DNA of 64,000 bases from Cytobacillus sp. IB215665 (GTDB taxonomy: Bacteria; Bacillota; Bacilli; Bacillales; SM2101): the NCBI RefSeq assembly GCF_033963835.1, contig NZ_JAXBME010000011.1, positions 62,001 through 126,000 of the forward strand, written 5' to 3'. The notes beneath the pieces are model-generated. The model was not told the DNA's origin. It searched no databases and saw only the letters and a program-made list of their open reading frames with translations. This document shows, in pieces, positions 55,605-63,920 of this stretch. The number at the start of each line of letters is the position of its first letter. Position 1 is the stretch's first letter. A program made the position numbers and the translations under genes.

Positions 55605-56565
55605 ATTTTTCATGAAATTTTATTAAATCCGAAAGAATTTCGATCAGCCTTTCTTTTAAACTTATTGGCTCTTGCACTTGAATAGATTTACCATAAGGCA
55701 AAATCATGTGAGGTACATATGTATTTAGTATTTCTTTCTCAAGTAGGAATATCGCTTGATTAGGAGTCCGTTCATGTAAATAATTTTCTAAAAACCAATG
55801 TTGGCATATTTCATCCAAGGTGTTTTTATTTCCGTTAATAACTAGAGAAATAATCTCTTCCTTATCATCCATAGTCGGAAGAATATTTTTTAAAAAAAAT
55901 TCACGTGCTGAAAAATCTTTTGGCTTATTAAACTGATATTCCGTTTGTATGATGGTATCAATACGCTTAACTTTAAAACTGCGTATATCATTCCTAAGAT
56001 GACAAAATCCAATTACATACCAGTTAGTTTTCCAATAAATAATTGTGTATGGTTCAATTAATCTAAACTTCGATTGCTCTTCGCTACTTTTATGGTACTG
56101 TATATTAACAGCGTATCTATCGGCAACTGCCTGCTCTAGTTCTTTTAGGAGAGGGACCGCAGAGAAGGAGCTTTTTTGATTTATAACTTCAAGACTAGCT
56201 TTGCGTTGGCTTATTTTTCTTTCTTGTTCTTGATTGGAATATTTACTTAGTTTTGAAACTGCACTAGAAAGTGCTTCACCCCCGTAGTATCCCGCTTCTT
56301 CTGCAAAAACAGCAGCATGATATAAGGATGTTTGTTCCTCATTATCAAAAAAAAGAGGAGCTTGGATAAAATTAGTCATTAAAGTATATCCACCGTTATG
56401 ACCTGAGTCAGAAATTATAGGTACACCACTTGTAGAAAGTGTATCAATATATCGATACACAGTCCTTATATTGATCTCTAATTTTTCTGAGATTTCGTTT
56501 GCAGTTATTTTTTTACCAGTACTTAGCATCCATAATATTGCTAGTAAATTATCAACTTTAGGCAT
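55603..56565 (-). CDS. HTH-WYL transcriptional regulator (YafY-like)
   Basis: A 320-residue regulator. N-terminal HTH-11 domain at about 5-60 (KITANEISEKLEINIRTVYR, then YIDTLSTSGVP). The WYL domain covers about 140-225 (EEQSKFRLIEPYTIIYWKTN, WYVIGFCHLRNDIRSFKV) with the expected ligand-binding W, Y and R positions; a WCX-like C-terminal extension follows to 320. It likely responds to a small ligand or nucleic acid, and may control the downstream DJ-1/PfpI gene or itself. Confidence 0.87.
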   Translation of the reverse strand: MPKVDNLLAILWMLSTGKKITANEISEKLEINIRTVYRYIDTLSTSGVPIISDSGHNGGYTLMTNFIQAPLFFDNEEQTSLYHAAVFAEEAGYYGGEALSSAVSKLSKYSNQEQERKISQRKASLEVINQKSSFSAVPLLKELEQAVADRYAVNIQYHKSSEEQSKFRLIEPYTIIYWKTNWYVIGFCHLRNDIRSFKVKRIDTIIQTEYQFNKPKDFSAREFFLKNILPTMDDKEEIISLVINGNKNTLDEICQHWFLENYLHERTPNQAIFLLEKEILNTYVPHMILPYGKSIQVQEPISLKERLIEILSDLIKFHEK

Positions 56566-57239
56566 CTGAAGCCACCTCTAAAATTATTCTCGTTTAGTAA
56601 ATTTTACTAAACATTAGCTTGTTATTCTACTCATTCCTCAATAATATGTAGGATGTTCAATATGTTATCCAGATTCTTCTAATTAATAAGCTTCTTACAC
56701 ATAATCAATTTTTTATTTATAACATATTTTGGAAACTATTATACTATCTTTGGTTATTTCAACAGCTATGTTGCGCCTCAATATAATTGCCATGTGTGTA
56801 AGAATAATTCACATGTCAGAACCATGGAATTTATGTTCTATATGATCGCACCAAAAAGTTCACTTAATACAAACACAGGCTATTATTATTCAACTTAGCT
56901 TTTTTAGCGAGACATCTTAACGTTAACAAAGAAAATGAAACAATCCCTTTTTCCCATTGGGCAAAATCATTATAAGATATCGTGCTCAACAGCATATGTA
57001 CACCCTCCTCAGTCATTCGCAAAAGCAAAGTTAAGGAGGGGGTGGAGTGATGATTAATGGTTATACAATATCTTATGCACTTTAAAGTGTGATGCTTGTA
57101 TTTATGTGCTAAGTCAACTTAATCATTCTTTAATAAATGATCAATTTAACTAAAGAGCATTTGTCAAGACTTGCTAGAATAATAGCTTTATTCGATGTGT
57201 TTTTAATAACGAATTAACTTAACATGCGGTTGGACATAG
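56566..57239. other. Gene-poor region with short ORFs on both strands
   Basis: Around 57001-57050 there is an inverted repeat (CACCCTCCT and AGGAGGGGGTG) that provides a strong ribosome binding site on each strand. It starts an 11-codon frame on plus (57050-57085) and a 43-codon frame on minus (56864-56995). No known family is seen in either. Confidence 0.45.
56864..56995 (-). CDS. Possible 43-residue small protein
   Basis: ATG 56995 follows GAGGAGGGTGTACAT. The product begins MLLSTISYNDFAQWEKGIVS and ends at TAA 56864-56866. It is hydrophobic in the middle with a Lys-rich stretch (LAKKAKL). It resembles a short membrane peptide, but no family is recognised. Confidence 0.25.
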   Translation of the reverse strand: MLLSTISYNDFAQWEKGIVSFSLLTLRCLAKKAKLNNNSLCLY

Positions 57240-57793
57240 TTATTGACTACTCTGAACAGCAAATACGTAAGCCAATCTACCATCCGGTGTAAAGGTAACA
57301 AAAAGTGGTGATGTTCCAGATAAATCAAGTATCGCAATTACTGAATGAGTTTTTACATCAATAGCAGTAATGGTGCCATTTGTCGTCCCGACGCCTCCAG
57401 CAATATAAGCAAGTTTTCCGTCAGGAGAAAAAGCAATATCAAATGGTAAAGATGGCTCGGTGGAAATCGTTGTAACCACGCTATGGGTTTTGATATCAAG
57501 ACAGTGATAGAATTTCCGAATGCATTGGCAACATAGGCAGTTTTTCCATTTGGTGCAACAGCGACAGCTATAGGATTATCTCCGACAGGTACAGGTGCAA
57601 TTAAAGAATGAGTTTTCACATCAATAACTGAAATAACAGGATCATTCATACCGTTACTGTTAATAAAATAGGCAATTTTTTCGTTCGGTGTAAGAGAGAA
57701 GGGGGTTGCTTTAAAGGTAGCAGGCGGGAAATTCCCTTCAGGTATTGTAGCTATAACTGAATGGGATTTTGCATCAATAACAAATGTAGCCAA
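57240..57793 (-). pseudogene. Short YVTN beta-propeller gene, frameshifted
   Basis: Starts at TTG 57793 with AGAGGTG (MATFVIDAKSHSVIATI), close to the start of the paralogue at 47543. The frame breaks at about 57497-57503 after GNSITVL; adding one base restores DIKTHSVVTTISTEPSLPFD. The repaired product would be only about 184 residues, four blades, so it is also short against a full propeller. No signal peptide. It may be a decaying copy of the other propeller gene. Confidence 0.75.
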
Positions 57794-58219
57794 AATAAAA
57801 GCACCTCTTTATTTAGTCGTTATTAAAAGAATACGAAATATTTTTTACAGTGCTACTAAATTGGTATTTGTTATTCGAAAAATATGTGACAATCATTTAA
57901 AAAGTTTTAATCTACTTCATTAAGCAGCATGAACTTACTATATAATGAAGAGGAGAATCTACATAAAAAAACCACACCGCCCATTTATGCAAGAAGTCAA
58001 GCAACAAATTGAGCAATGGAAAGAGACAATTCATGCAAACTATAGTGTAAACTACTACATAAATTTCTTATTACATGTAATAATATTCGTCTTAGGAAAT
58101 AGTAGATCAATAACTTACAATTTTGAGAAATGTGTTAAGAGAAGTAGTAGTTAGATAATATACAAAGCACTCCATACCGATTCCATAAAATTTTCATAAG
58201 GTTAGAAAGGTTGGGGGAT
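57794..58219. other. Intergenic region
   Basis: A 69-codon plus-strand frame at 57945-58154 has no convincing ribosome binding site before its ATG. Its Lys/Tyr-rich product has no known match, so I leave it uncalled. Nothing else seen. Confidence 0.4.
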
Positions 58220-58669
58220 ATGACTAATAAAATATATTTTTCGGTATCAACTTATCTTAAAGAAGACTCGTGGATAGGCGTACCGTTAAATTATGATTAT
58301 TGGATTCCATTAATTAAGCACTTTTTAAAACACTCAAATACAATTGAAATCCATTGTTGGAATGAGGAAAAAGTAATTTTCGACGAATTATTGCTAATAA
58401 ATGAGGATTATACTATGGATGTCATGCATGGTATGACCATTATTAAAACAGCCTTATCTCCAGAATTAATTAGCCTACTGACAACAAAATACCTAGATAA
58501 AACAGGAAAGATAAAATGGTTTTCTTTATTCTTTTACAATGATGGAAACAAAACCTTTAACTCAGAACATTGGGGAACAGAATTTGTTGTCTCTGCTTTA
58601 AACAAAGGTGAAGCTCAAACAATTCGTAGCATAATGCCAAAGGATACTAATTTCCATGAATATGAATAG
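58220..58669 (+). CDS. Hypothetical protein
   Basis: A 149-residue soluble protein with an N-terminal strand-rich part (IYFSVSTYLKEDSWIGVPL), a Trp/Cys-containing segment IEIHCWNEE, and a C-terminal NSEHWGTEFVVSALNKGEA. The repeated aromatic and acidic pattern is like that of small immunity-type or DUF proteins, but I recognise none. ATG 58220 with AAAGGTTGGGGG. Confidence 0.6.
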   Translation: MTNKIYFSVSTYLKEDSWIGVPLNYDYWIPLIKHFLKHSNTIEIHCWNEEKVIFDELLLINEDYTMDVMHGMTIIKTALSPELISLLTTKYLDKTGKIKWFSLFFYNDGNKTFNSEHWGTEFVVSALNKGEAQTIRSIMPKDTNFHEYE

Positions 58670-58755
58670 ATGTACAGTGTTATCCCGCATCAAAACCTAC
58701 TAGATAAGATCATTCCACAAATATATATAGACACACGAGCAAAGGTAATGAAAGA

Positions 58756-58802
58756 AAGCCTCTCTACACAAGTTTTTTCGACTTATAAGTGCAGAGAGGC
58801 TT
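58756..58802 (-). terminator. Terminator for the ABC permease gene
   Basis: AAGCCTCTCT (58756-58765) pairs with 58793-58802, loop 27 bases. On the minus strand TTTCTTTCATT follows. Confidence 0.7.
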
Positions 58803-58825
58803 AAGATACATTATTCTTTTGATGT

Positions 58826-60691
58826 TTACATAGTTACTTTCTTTTTACGTAAATACTTTTGTAATCCTCTTTCAATAACCATAAAATTAATGATAAGTAA
58901 CGTAATGACTAAACACGTCCAAAATGGAACCCAAGGGTTAACCCTAATATCTACGGCACTATTTTGTAACAATGCCATCCATGATTGTGAATTACTAATC
59001 CACACCCATTGCCCAGTATAAGCCATTTGTATTTTCTCTTGAGATATAAAAACACCAATGATCGTTAGTTGCGCAAGTAATGTTGTCGTTTTAGCGAGAT
59101 CAGCTGTAAAATTAACGATAATTTTAGGGTACAGATGAGGTAAATAATAGAAACGATAATTTTTTAGTGCCGTATTCCCTACAGCAACACCTGATTTAAC
59201 ATACTCAGAACTCGAGAGTTTGTCTAGTTCATTAGATAATAGATGGACAACTGCACCTAATTCTATTAATGCAATGAGTATAATCATCCATAACGATCTC
59301 CATTCACTAATTACAAGCTGTGGAATTGCTGAAATGATTAAAATAAAAATAATAGTTGGGATATAGCTTAAAAGATCATTCCAAAAAGAGATGATTTTTC
59401 TAAATACACTATTTGTATTTCTAATTGCAAAGCTAATGATAAAGGCTAAAACATATCTTAACAACACTATGCCAAAGATCAAAGTTAGTGTGTTCTTCGC
59501 CCCAACAATGAATAGTTCAATTAGGTTTCTCCCATATTCATCAGTTCCAAGTGGATATTCACCCATAGGAGGCACAGGAGGCAAGTATAACTTTTCATCT
59601 ATCCATAAATGCTTAACACGTGTCATGTCAAATATCGGTAGAATACTAGATAAAATGCTAAACAGTAGCAATAAACTAATCGATAATAATCCGATTGTTA
59701 ATTGCCAATTTTCTTTTATCTTTGTTTTCAAAAAATTCATAGCTTTTCTAAGTACACTATTTGAATTATTAACAGTAGCTAAACTGTTCTGATCATCGAC
59801 CTTAAATGTCGGAGTTAAGAAAATTTGTGATACCTTCGTTATGAGTACTGTTAAGAAAATGATCAGCATAAAGGTGATAAGGAAAGCAATTTGTGTTTGA
59901 TATTCATTGCGATCTGTCGCTACAAGAAACCTGTACGCAGCTCCCTTATAATCAGTGAATATCTCAATTATTGGTAAGCTCGTTAAAATATAAATCATCA
60001 TTTTTGGAGCAGCGCTTAGTATACTGTTCCATGAATTCCATAATCCGTGAATGAAAATCTTTCTAAGGTTTGACATACCTTTTGCTGATAAATAGACCAT
60101 ATAAAGTTTACTTTCCTCAAGCATAAGGTTATTATACATCACTCTAACCATGTAGATTGCTGGGTATATGGATAAAATTATGGTCGGGATGAGTATATTA
60201 CTAGCTTGTTCATGACCATAAAGGTCAATTCTTGGAAGTCCAAATAAAGGAAACTTAATTAATATGAGTTGTAAGCAAAGAAGTAGAAAGAAATCCGGTA
60301 TTGTAAACAATAAATCTAAAAAAGATTTTATGTATTTAAATAATCTCTTATTTCTAAAATAGTATATAATTAATCCAATTAATGATCCACCGACAAACCC
60401 TATTAAGAATGCAGGAAGAATCAGTTTAATACTTCTCCCCATATATCTTTTTATTTCCTCACTTATTTCTATCCCAGTATAAGTTAGTCCAAAACCTTTG
60501 TTCTCTTTAATGCTTGTAATAAAATTGGTTAGCTGAGTCTTATATGCTTCAAATCCAGTAATGAAATGTAATTGAATCCCATTTCCATCATTCATATCGA
60601 TATTATACGATTCCTTCGGTATTAAAATGATGAGACTCATAATTAAGAATATTAAGATAATATAAAGTGTACTTCGCGCTAACTGTTTCAA
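58826..60691 (-). CDS. Fused two-domain peptide/nickel-type ABC permease
   Basis: A 621-residue membrane protein in which two permease domains normally encoded as separate DppB-like and DppC-like proteins are joined. First half: N-terminal helix, external loop, then LILPAFLIGFVGGSLIG and the EAA-like cytoplasmic loop LSAKGMSNLRKIFIHGLWNS. Linker at about 300-320. Second half: WIDEKLYLPPVPPMGEYPLG then TDEYGRN, typical of the DppC start, and a second EAA-like loop SGVAVGNTALKNYRFYYLPH. No ATPase or binding-protein gene is adjacent. ATG start. The substrate is probably a peptide or similar compound but is not shown. Confidence 0.82.
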   Translation of the reverse strand: MKQLARSTLYIILIFLIMSLIILIPKESYNIDMNDGNGIQLHFITGFEAYKTQLTNFITSIKENKGFGLTYTGIEISEEIKRYMGRSIKLILPAFLIGFVGGSLIGLIIYYFRNKRLFKYIKSFLDLLFTIPDFFLLLCLQLILIKFPLFGLPRIDLYGHEQASNILIPTIILSIYPAIYMVRVMYNNLMLEESKLYMVYLSAKGMSNLRKIFIHGLWNSWNSILSAAPKMMIYILTSLPIIEIFTDYKGAAYRFLVATDRNEYQTQIAFLITFMLIIFLTVLITKVSQIFLTPTFKVDDQNSLATVNNSNSVLRKAMNFLKTKIKENWQLTIGLLSISLLLLFSILSSILPIFDMTRVKHLWIDEKLYLPPVPPMGEYPLGTDEYGRNLIELFIVGAKNTLTLIFGIVLLRYVLAFIISFAIRNTNSVFRKIISFWNDLLSYIPTIIFILIISAIPQLVISEWRSLWMIILIALIELGAVVHLLSNELDKLSSSEYVKSGVAVGNTALKNYRFYYLPHLYPKIIVNFTADLAKTTTLLAQLTIIGVFISQEKIQMAYTGQWVWISNSQSWMALLQNSAVDIRVNPWVPFWTCLVITLLIINFMVIERGLQKYLRKKKVTM

Positions 60692-60987
60692 AATTTACCT
60701 CCTCTGTAGAATTTAGTAGAATATTGCAATATAATGTTTAGTATTATATCAAAAAAATGGATTTTTGAGAATAATTTAACAAAAAAATGTAAATTTTTTT
60801 GGTGAATCTATAAAACAAAGTTTTAAAGTAAACATCTTAGTAGAGGTAATTTCTATTAGTAATGTGAAATGGATATTTAGATTTCAGCGTCATTATATAA
60901 TGCAGATCTTAAATTCTTATAATATTAGCCAGCACAATTCATATATATAGCTTATTTATTCGTTATTTGCATAAAAGAATGAAAGAT

Positions 60988-61314
60988 TTAATTTACTTCT
61001 TTTAATACTCCAGGTTGTTCTGTATATTTTAACTTGAATAATATGATGTACATAATTTGCTCCATTAATGAATGGACATATAGCCCTTGAATACTTTCAT
61101 AGCATTTAGTTTTGAAGTTATATACACAAATATTTTTAACGGAAAATCTATCAATAGCCTTATCGGTTTTTTTATCTTCAATTAATATTAAATAATATCT
61201 ACAGTATTCAGGTTCAGCAATATTAGCATATTGTATTTCTAGTTCATCGTGTCTTTCTCCAGTTCTCTTATTAATTAATTTTACCTCACAGATTTTATCC
61301 AATAGATTATTCAT
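60988..61314 (-). CDS. Hypothetical protein
   Basis: A 108-residue soluble protein. It shows strands EVKLINKRTGERHDELEIQY and YCRYYLILIEDKKTDKAID, and a helical C-terminus (HSLMEQIMYIILFKLKY). No family recognised. ATG 61314 with GAGGTG at a good distance. Alone on its strand, 300 bases downstream of the permease gene. Confidence 0.55.
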   Translation of the reverse strand: MNNLLDKICEVKLINKRTGERHDELEIQYANIAEPEYCRYYLILIEDKKTDKAIDRFSVKNICVYNFKTKCYESIQGLYVHSLMEQIMYIILFKLKYTEQPGVLKEVN

Positions 61315-61885
61315 GAGAAACACCTCTAAACAGATTAGATGTTTCTATCATCTCCAACAAGTATGGGATAAATACATGAACTTCATATTAAAACGGTCAT
61401 GTCATTTATCTTTTAGTACAATTCATCCAAGAAGGCATAGAGTGATGATGTTAGTTTTCATCCCTTAGCACCGAATATAGAATAGATATTTTATATTTAA
61501 GACTTATTAAATCCAGAAATGAACCAAAGGCTCTTTTCGAAAACATTGTTGCTATGGTTATAAATTTAATTCTATAAAAAATGGTTTTATATTGTTAGTT
61601 ATCGTTGAACATAAGGCGGTTGAACCATCTATTAAAATTTGGGCATTGGTGCATGCAATAACACGCTAACACTACAAAATACTATGCACCTAAATTAATT
61701 CAAGGTGGTATGGTTACAATATTAAAAGACCCTAGGATTACTATAGTGATGTATGTCAACTACAAGAATATAGCAATGTGAATCATAGCTAAGCAAGAGT
61801 GATAAAGAGGAGGTATAGCAAATACTACTAAGGAATACACTTCTATATAAACATCTCTAAAAACAATCATTTTGGAGGAGAGAAT
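61315..61885. other. Divergent intergenic region with a repeat end
   Basis: It contains a left end of the dispersed repeat (61529-61570). No gene seen; a 23-codon frame near 61710 has its ribosome site too close to the ATG. Confidence 0.45.
61529..61570 (+). repeat. Dispersed MITE-like repeat, left end only
   Basis: GGCTCTTTTCGAAAACATTG followed by TTGCTATGGTTATAAATTT. It is a good match to the left end of copies 3 and 5, but no core or right end follows. Confidence 0.55.
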
Positions 61886-62542
61886 ATGGAATTTGTAAAA
61901 GCAGAACATTTAAAGAACTTGTATAGTGTAAAAGGTAGCTTTTATAATATAGAAATAGATAATCAAGTGTTTGAATGTAGAAATTATGCGGAAATCTACC
62001 ACAAGAATAACAAATGTCATTCCAAGTATGACGCAGTGTTTGTTCTAGTAAACCCAGGTTTATGCTCACCCAAGTACTCAACATATCAAATCCCTCATTA
62101 CAAAAAAGAAGAAATTCTTAAAAACTTCACTCCTGCTAAAACTGACAATACCCAATATCAAATTATGCGTTGCATGCTATTAAAACAATGGAATAATGTT
62201 CTTATAATTAATCTCTCAGATATTAGAGCAGGTAATTTAACTAAGTTTAAACAATCGGTAGATGAAGCGACTAGTAAAGGCTTTGAATCCCACAGCATTT
62301 TTTCAAGTGAACGTAAAGAAGAGCTAAAAGATGTATTGACGAGAAGTAAGGGACCTATCATATTGGCGTGGGGCACTAATCCAATAGTGAAAAATCTAGC
62401 AGAGCAAGCGTATGCCTCACTACCGCTAGAGAAAATTGTTGGGATAGAACATACGAATAGACCTTTTTATTATCATGCAAGTCCTACTCCTTTAGAACGG
62501 AAGATAAAATGGTTGAAAGAAATAAACGAAAGAATTTCTTGA
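61886..62542 (+). CDS. DUF1643-like protein
   Basis: A 218-residue cytoplasmic protein. Conserved-looking blocks are FVLVNPGLCSP, QIMRCMLLKQWNNVLIINLS with DIRAGN, and IILAWGTNP, in the order expected for DUF1643. The family appears in phage and defence-like contexts; function unknown. ATG with TTGGAGGAGAG. Confidence 0.65.
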   Translation: MEFVKAEHLKNLYSVKGSFYNIEIDNQVFECRNYAEIYHKNNKCHSKYDAVFVLVNPGLCSPKYSTYQIPHYKKEEILKNFTPAKTDNTQYQIMRCMLLKQWNNVLIINLSDIRAGNLTKFKQSVDEATSKGFESHSIFSSERKEELKDVLTRSKGPIILAWGTNPIVKNLAEQAYASLPLEKIVGIEHTNRPFYYHASPTPLERKIKWLKEINERIS

Positions 62543-62845
62543 AGTTTTAAGCGCTATATTATTTTTCCTTGTTATTTCCTAATGATAACAATCTGTAATT
62601 ACCGTCTATCATTAAAATTTATCGCTAAATTCTATTTTTATGTCATTTTAGCAGTAACTCAAAGAGGGTGGGGGAGTGTAAATAATATTAGGGATTGATA
62701 CTGCTTAGGCTATTATGTGTGACGACATCGTCCAGAATTCTTTGGCCAGTATAACATATAACTAACTTAGGTGTAACAAGTGCCTCATACGAAAGGTAAT
62801 TTAGCAGAGGGCCGTCGTACAGCAATTTCTAAAATGGAGGGAAAA
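62543..62845. other. Intergenic region
   Basis: About 300 bases with no gene, hairpin or repeat copy that I can support. The neighbouring genes converge here. Confidence 0.4.
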
Positions 62846-62989
62846 TCAAACTGGTTTTTCTTGTTCATTTTGTGTTTCTAAGTCATTTACCTGTTTTTCT
62901 AGGCTTGCTATAATTGCACTTTGCTCAGAAGAACAGCCGTAAACAAAGGTCGTAATAATAATACATGTAAATATTAATGTATATTTCAT
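62846..62989 (-). CDS. 47-residue small lipoprotein
   Basis: ATG 62989 with AAGGGGGAATTAG. The signal peptide ends in the lipobox FVYGCSS with Cys19. The mature 29 residues are a helix with heptad spacing (IIASLEKQVNDLETQNEQ), like a short coiled coil anchored to the membrane. Too short for usual gene finders. No family recognised. Confidence 0.6.
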   Translation of the reverse strand: MKYTLIFTCIIITTFVYGCSSEQSAIIASLEKQVNDLETQNEQEKPV

Positions 62990-63559
62990 CTAATTCCCCC
63001 TTATTATTTTAGTTAACGAGAGTTAACAAAATAGTTTACCTTGAATACTATTTGTTCATTTTAGTAATAGGTTAATAATGTACGCAGGTAATCATTCTAG
63101 ATTGAGGAAGGAAATATGTTATATTTTCCTTATGACTCGTTCTTTGACAACTGAGAATATAGGTTTGAGTGGACAAATCTATGTAAAAATCAAGTTTTCC
63201 CTGATTCGTTACCACACTCCCTGGTATTATATTACAAATTAACACAAAATAAAGAACTAGCATACTAAAAAACAACAATCTTTTAGAAAAAAGCTTTTTT
63301 AGAAAAAATTAACTATATCCTCATTTTTGTTATTATCAAGTTGAGTATTCCTAATCAAAAGTGAGATCAGCGTGGTAGGGGGAACAACCCTGTATTTCCA
63401 ATCCTTTTCCATCATTATTATTTGCACTTCCTATAATTGTTTTTTCCTTAATATTTATGGTTATTTTCTATAGAAGGTTGGACTAACATATATAACGTGA
63501 CTAAATTGTACTGGCGTCTATGTTATTTGTACATTTACCAACAATTATGATATTCTAAT

Positions 63560-63709
63560 CCTAGACAAGCATTAACTGCATACAATAAGAAAGACCGAAG
63601 GTGCAGCAACACCGACGGCCTAACAATAACGATTCCTTCAGGAGTCGGCTAAATCATGTGAAATAGACCGCCCTCATCTTATCAGGATACAAAGGGTGGT
63701 CTATTTTTT
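63560..63709 (+). ncRNA. Candidate antisense RNA of a type I toxin-antitoxin module
   Basis: A plausible promoter (TTGTAC at about 63529, TATTCT 18 bases later) precedes a structured stretch with the imperfect inverted repeat AGACCGAAGGTG / CACCGACGGCCT (about 63591-63620). It ends in a strong terminator that overlaps the 3' end of the toxin gene on the other strand. The RNA would pair with the toxin mRNA 3' region, as in TxpA/RatA- and Fst-like systems. Confidence 0.6.
63663..63709 (+). terminator. Terminator of the antisense RNA
   Basis: ATAGACCGCCCT (63663-63674) pairs with AGGGTGGTCTAT (63693-63704), one G-T pair, 18-base loop, then TTTTTTG. It overlaps the stop codon of the toxin gene. 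Confidence 0.85.
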
Positions 63710-63790
63710 GTCGTTTTTATTAAAAGACAGTACCGAAATGATCAGCCCGCAAAATGCAATTGCCAACATCAACGCTTCAAGTACCGTCAT
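63701..63790 (-). CDS. Holin-like toxin (type I toxin-antitoxin)
   Basis: A 29-residue hydrophobic peptide beginning MTVLEALMLAIAFCGLIISV, with one membrane helix and a polar end NKNDKK. This layout (MTV-x-EALMLM-x-FG-like start, single helix, basic tail) is that of the putative holin-like toxin family. ATG 63790 follows AAAGGGGGTGAGG. Its 3' end overlaps the candidate antisense RNA. Toxins of this class insert in the membrane. Its identity is supported by both the peptide and the convergent RNA. Confidence 0.8.
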   Translation of the reverse strand: MTVLEALMLAIAFCGLIISVLSFNKNDKK

Positions 63791-63828
63791 ACGCCTCACC
63801 CCCTTTCAGGGAATGAAGGCGACCACCC

Positions 63829-63915
63829 TTAGAAATCCGCTATTGTATTCCAATTATCCATAGTTGCCCATATTGACGAAGTTAGCTGTGACAGTACATC
63901 TAGCATTCGTGGCAT
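63829..63915 (-). CDS. Possible 28-residue small protein upstream of the toxin
   Basis: ATG 63915 follows AAGGAGAAAAG, an excellent site. The product begins MPRMLDVLSQLTSSIWATMD and ends NWNTIADF. It lies 38 bases upstream of the toxin on the same strand, so the two may share an mRNA. The first 20 bases of the ORF match the core of the dispersed repeat. It is amphipathic and without a known family. Confidence 0.4.
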   Translation of the reverse strand: MPRMLDVLSQLTSSIWATMDNWNTIADF

Positions 63916-63920
63916 CTTTT
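63896..63920 (-). repeat. Dispersed repeat core inside the toxin leader
   Basis: On the minus strand AAAAGATGCCACGAATGCTA then GATGTA, matching the core of copies 3 and 6. No ends of the element are visible before the window stops. Confidence 0.5.

Noticed and set aside
57945-58154. A 69-codon plus-strand frame
   Set aside because: No good ribosome site before the ATG and no family likeness; I list the region as intergenic.
63072-63278. A 68-codon minus-strand frame
   Set aside because: It has no ribosome site and is only a Leu/Val-rich open stretch.
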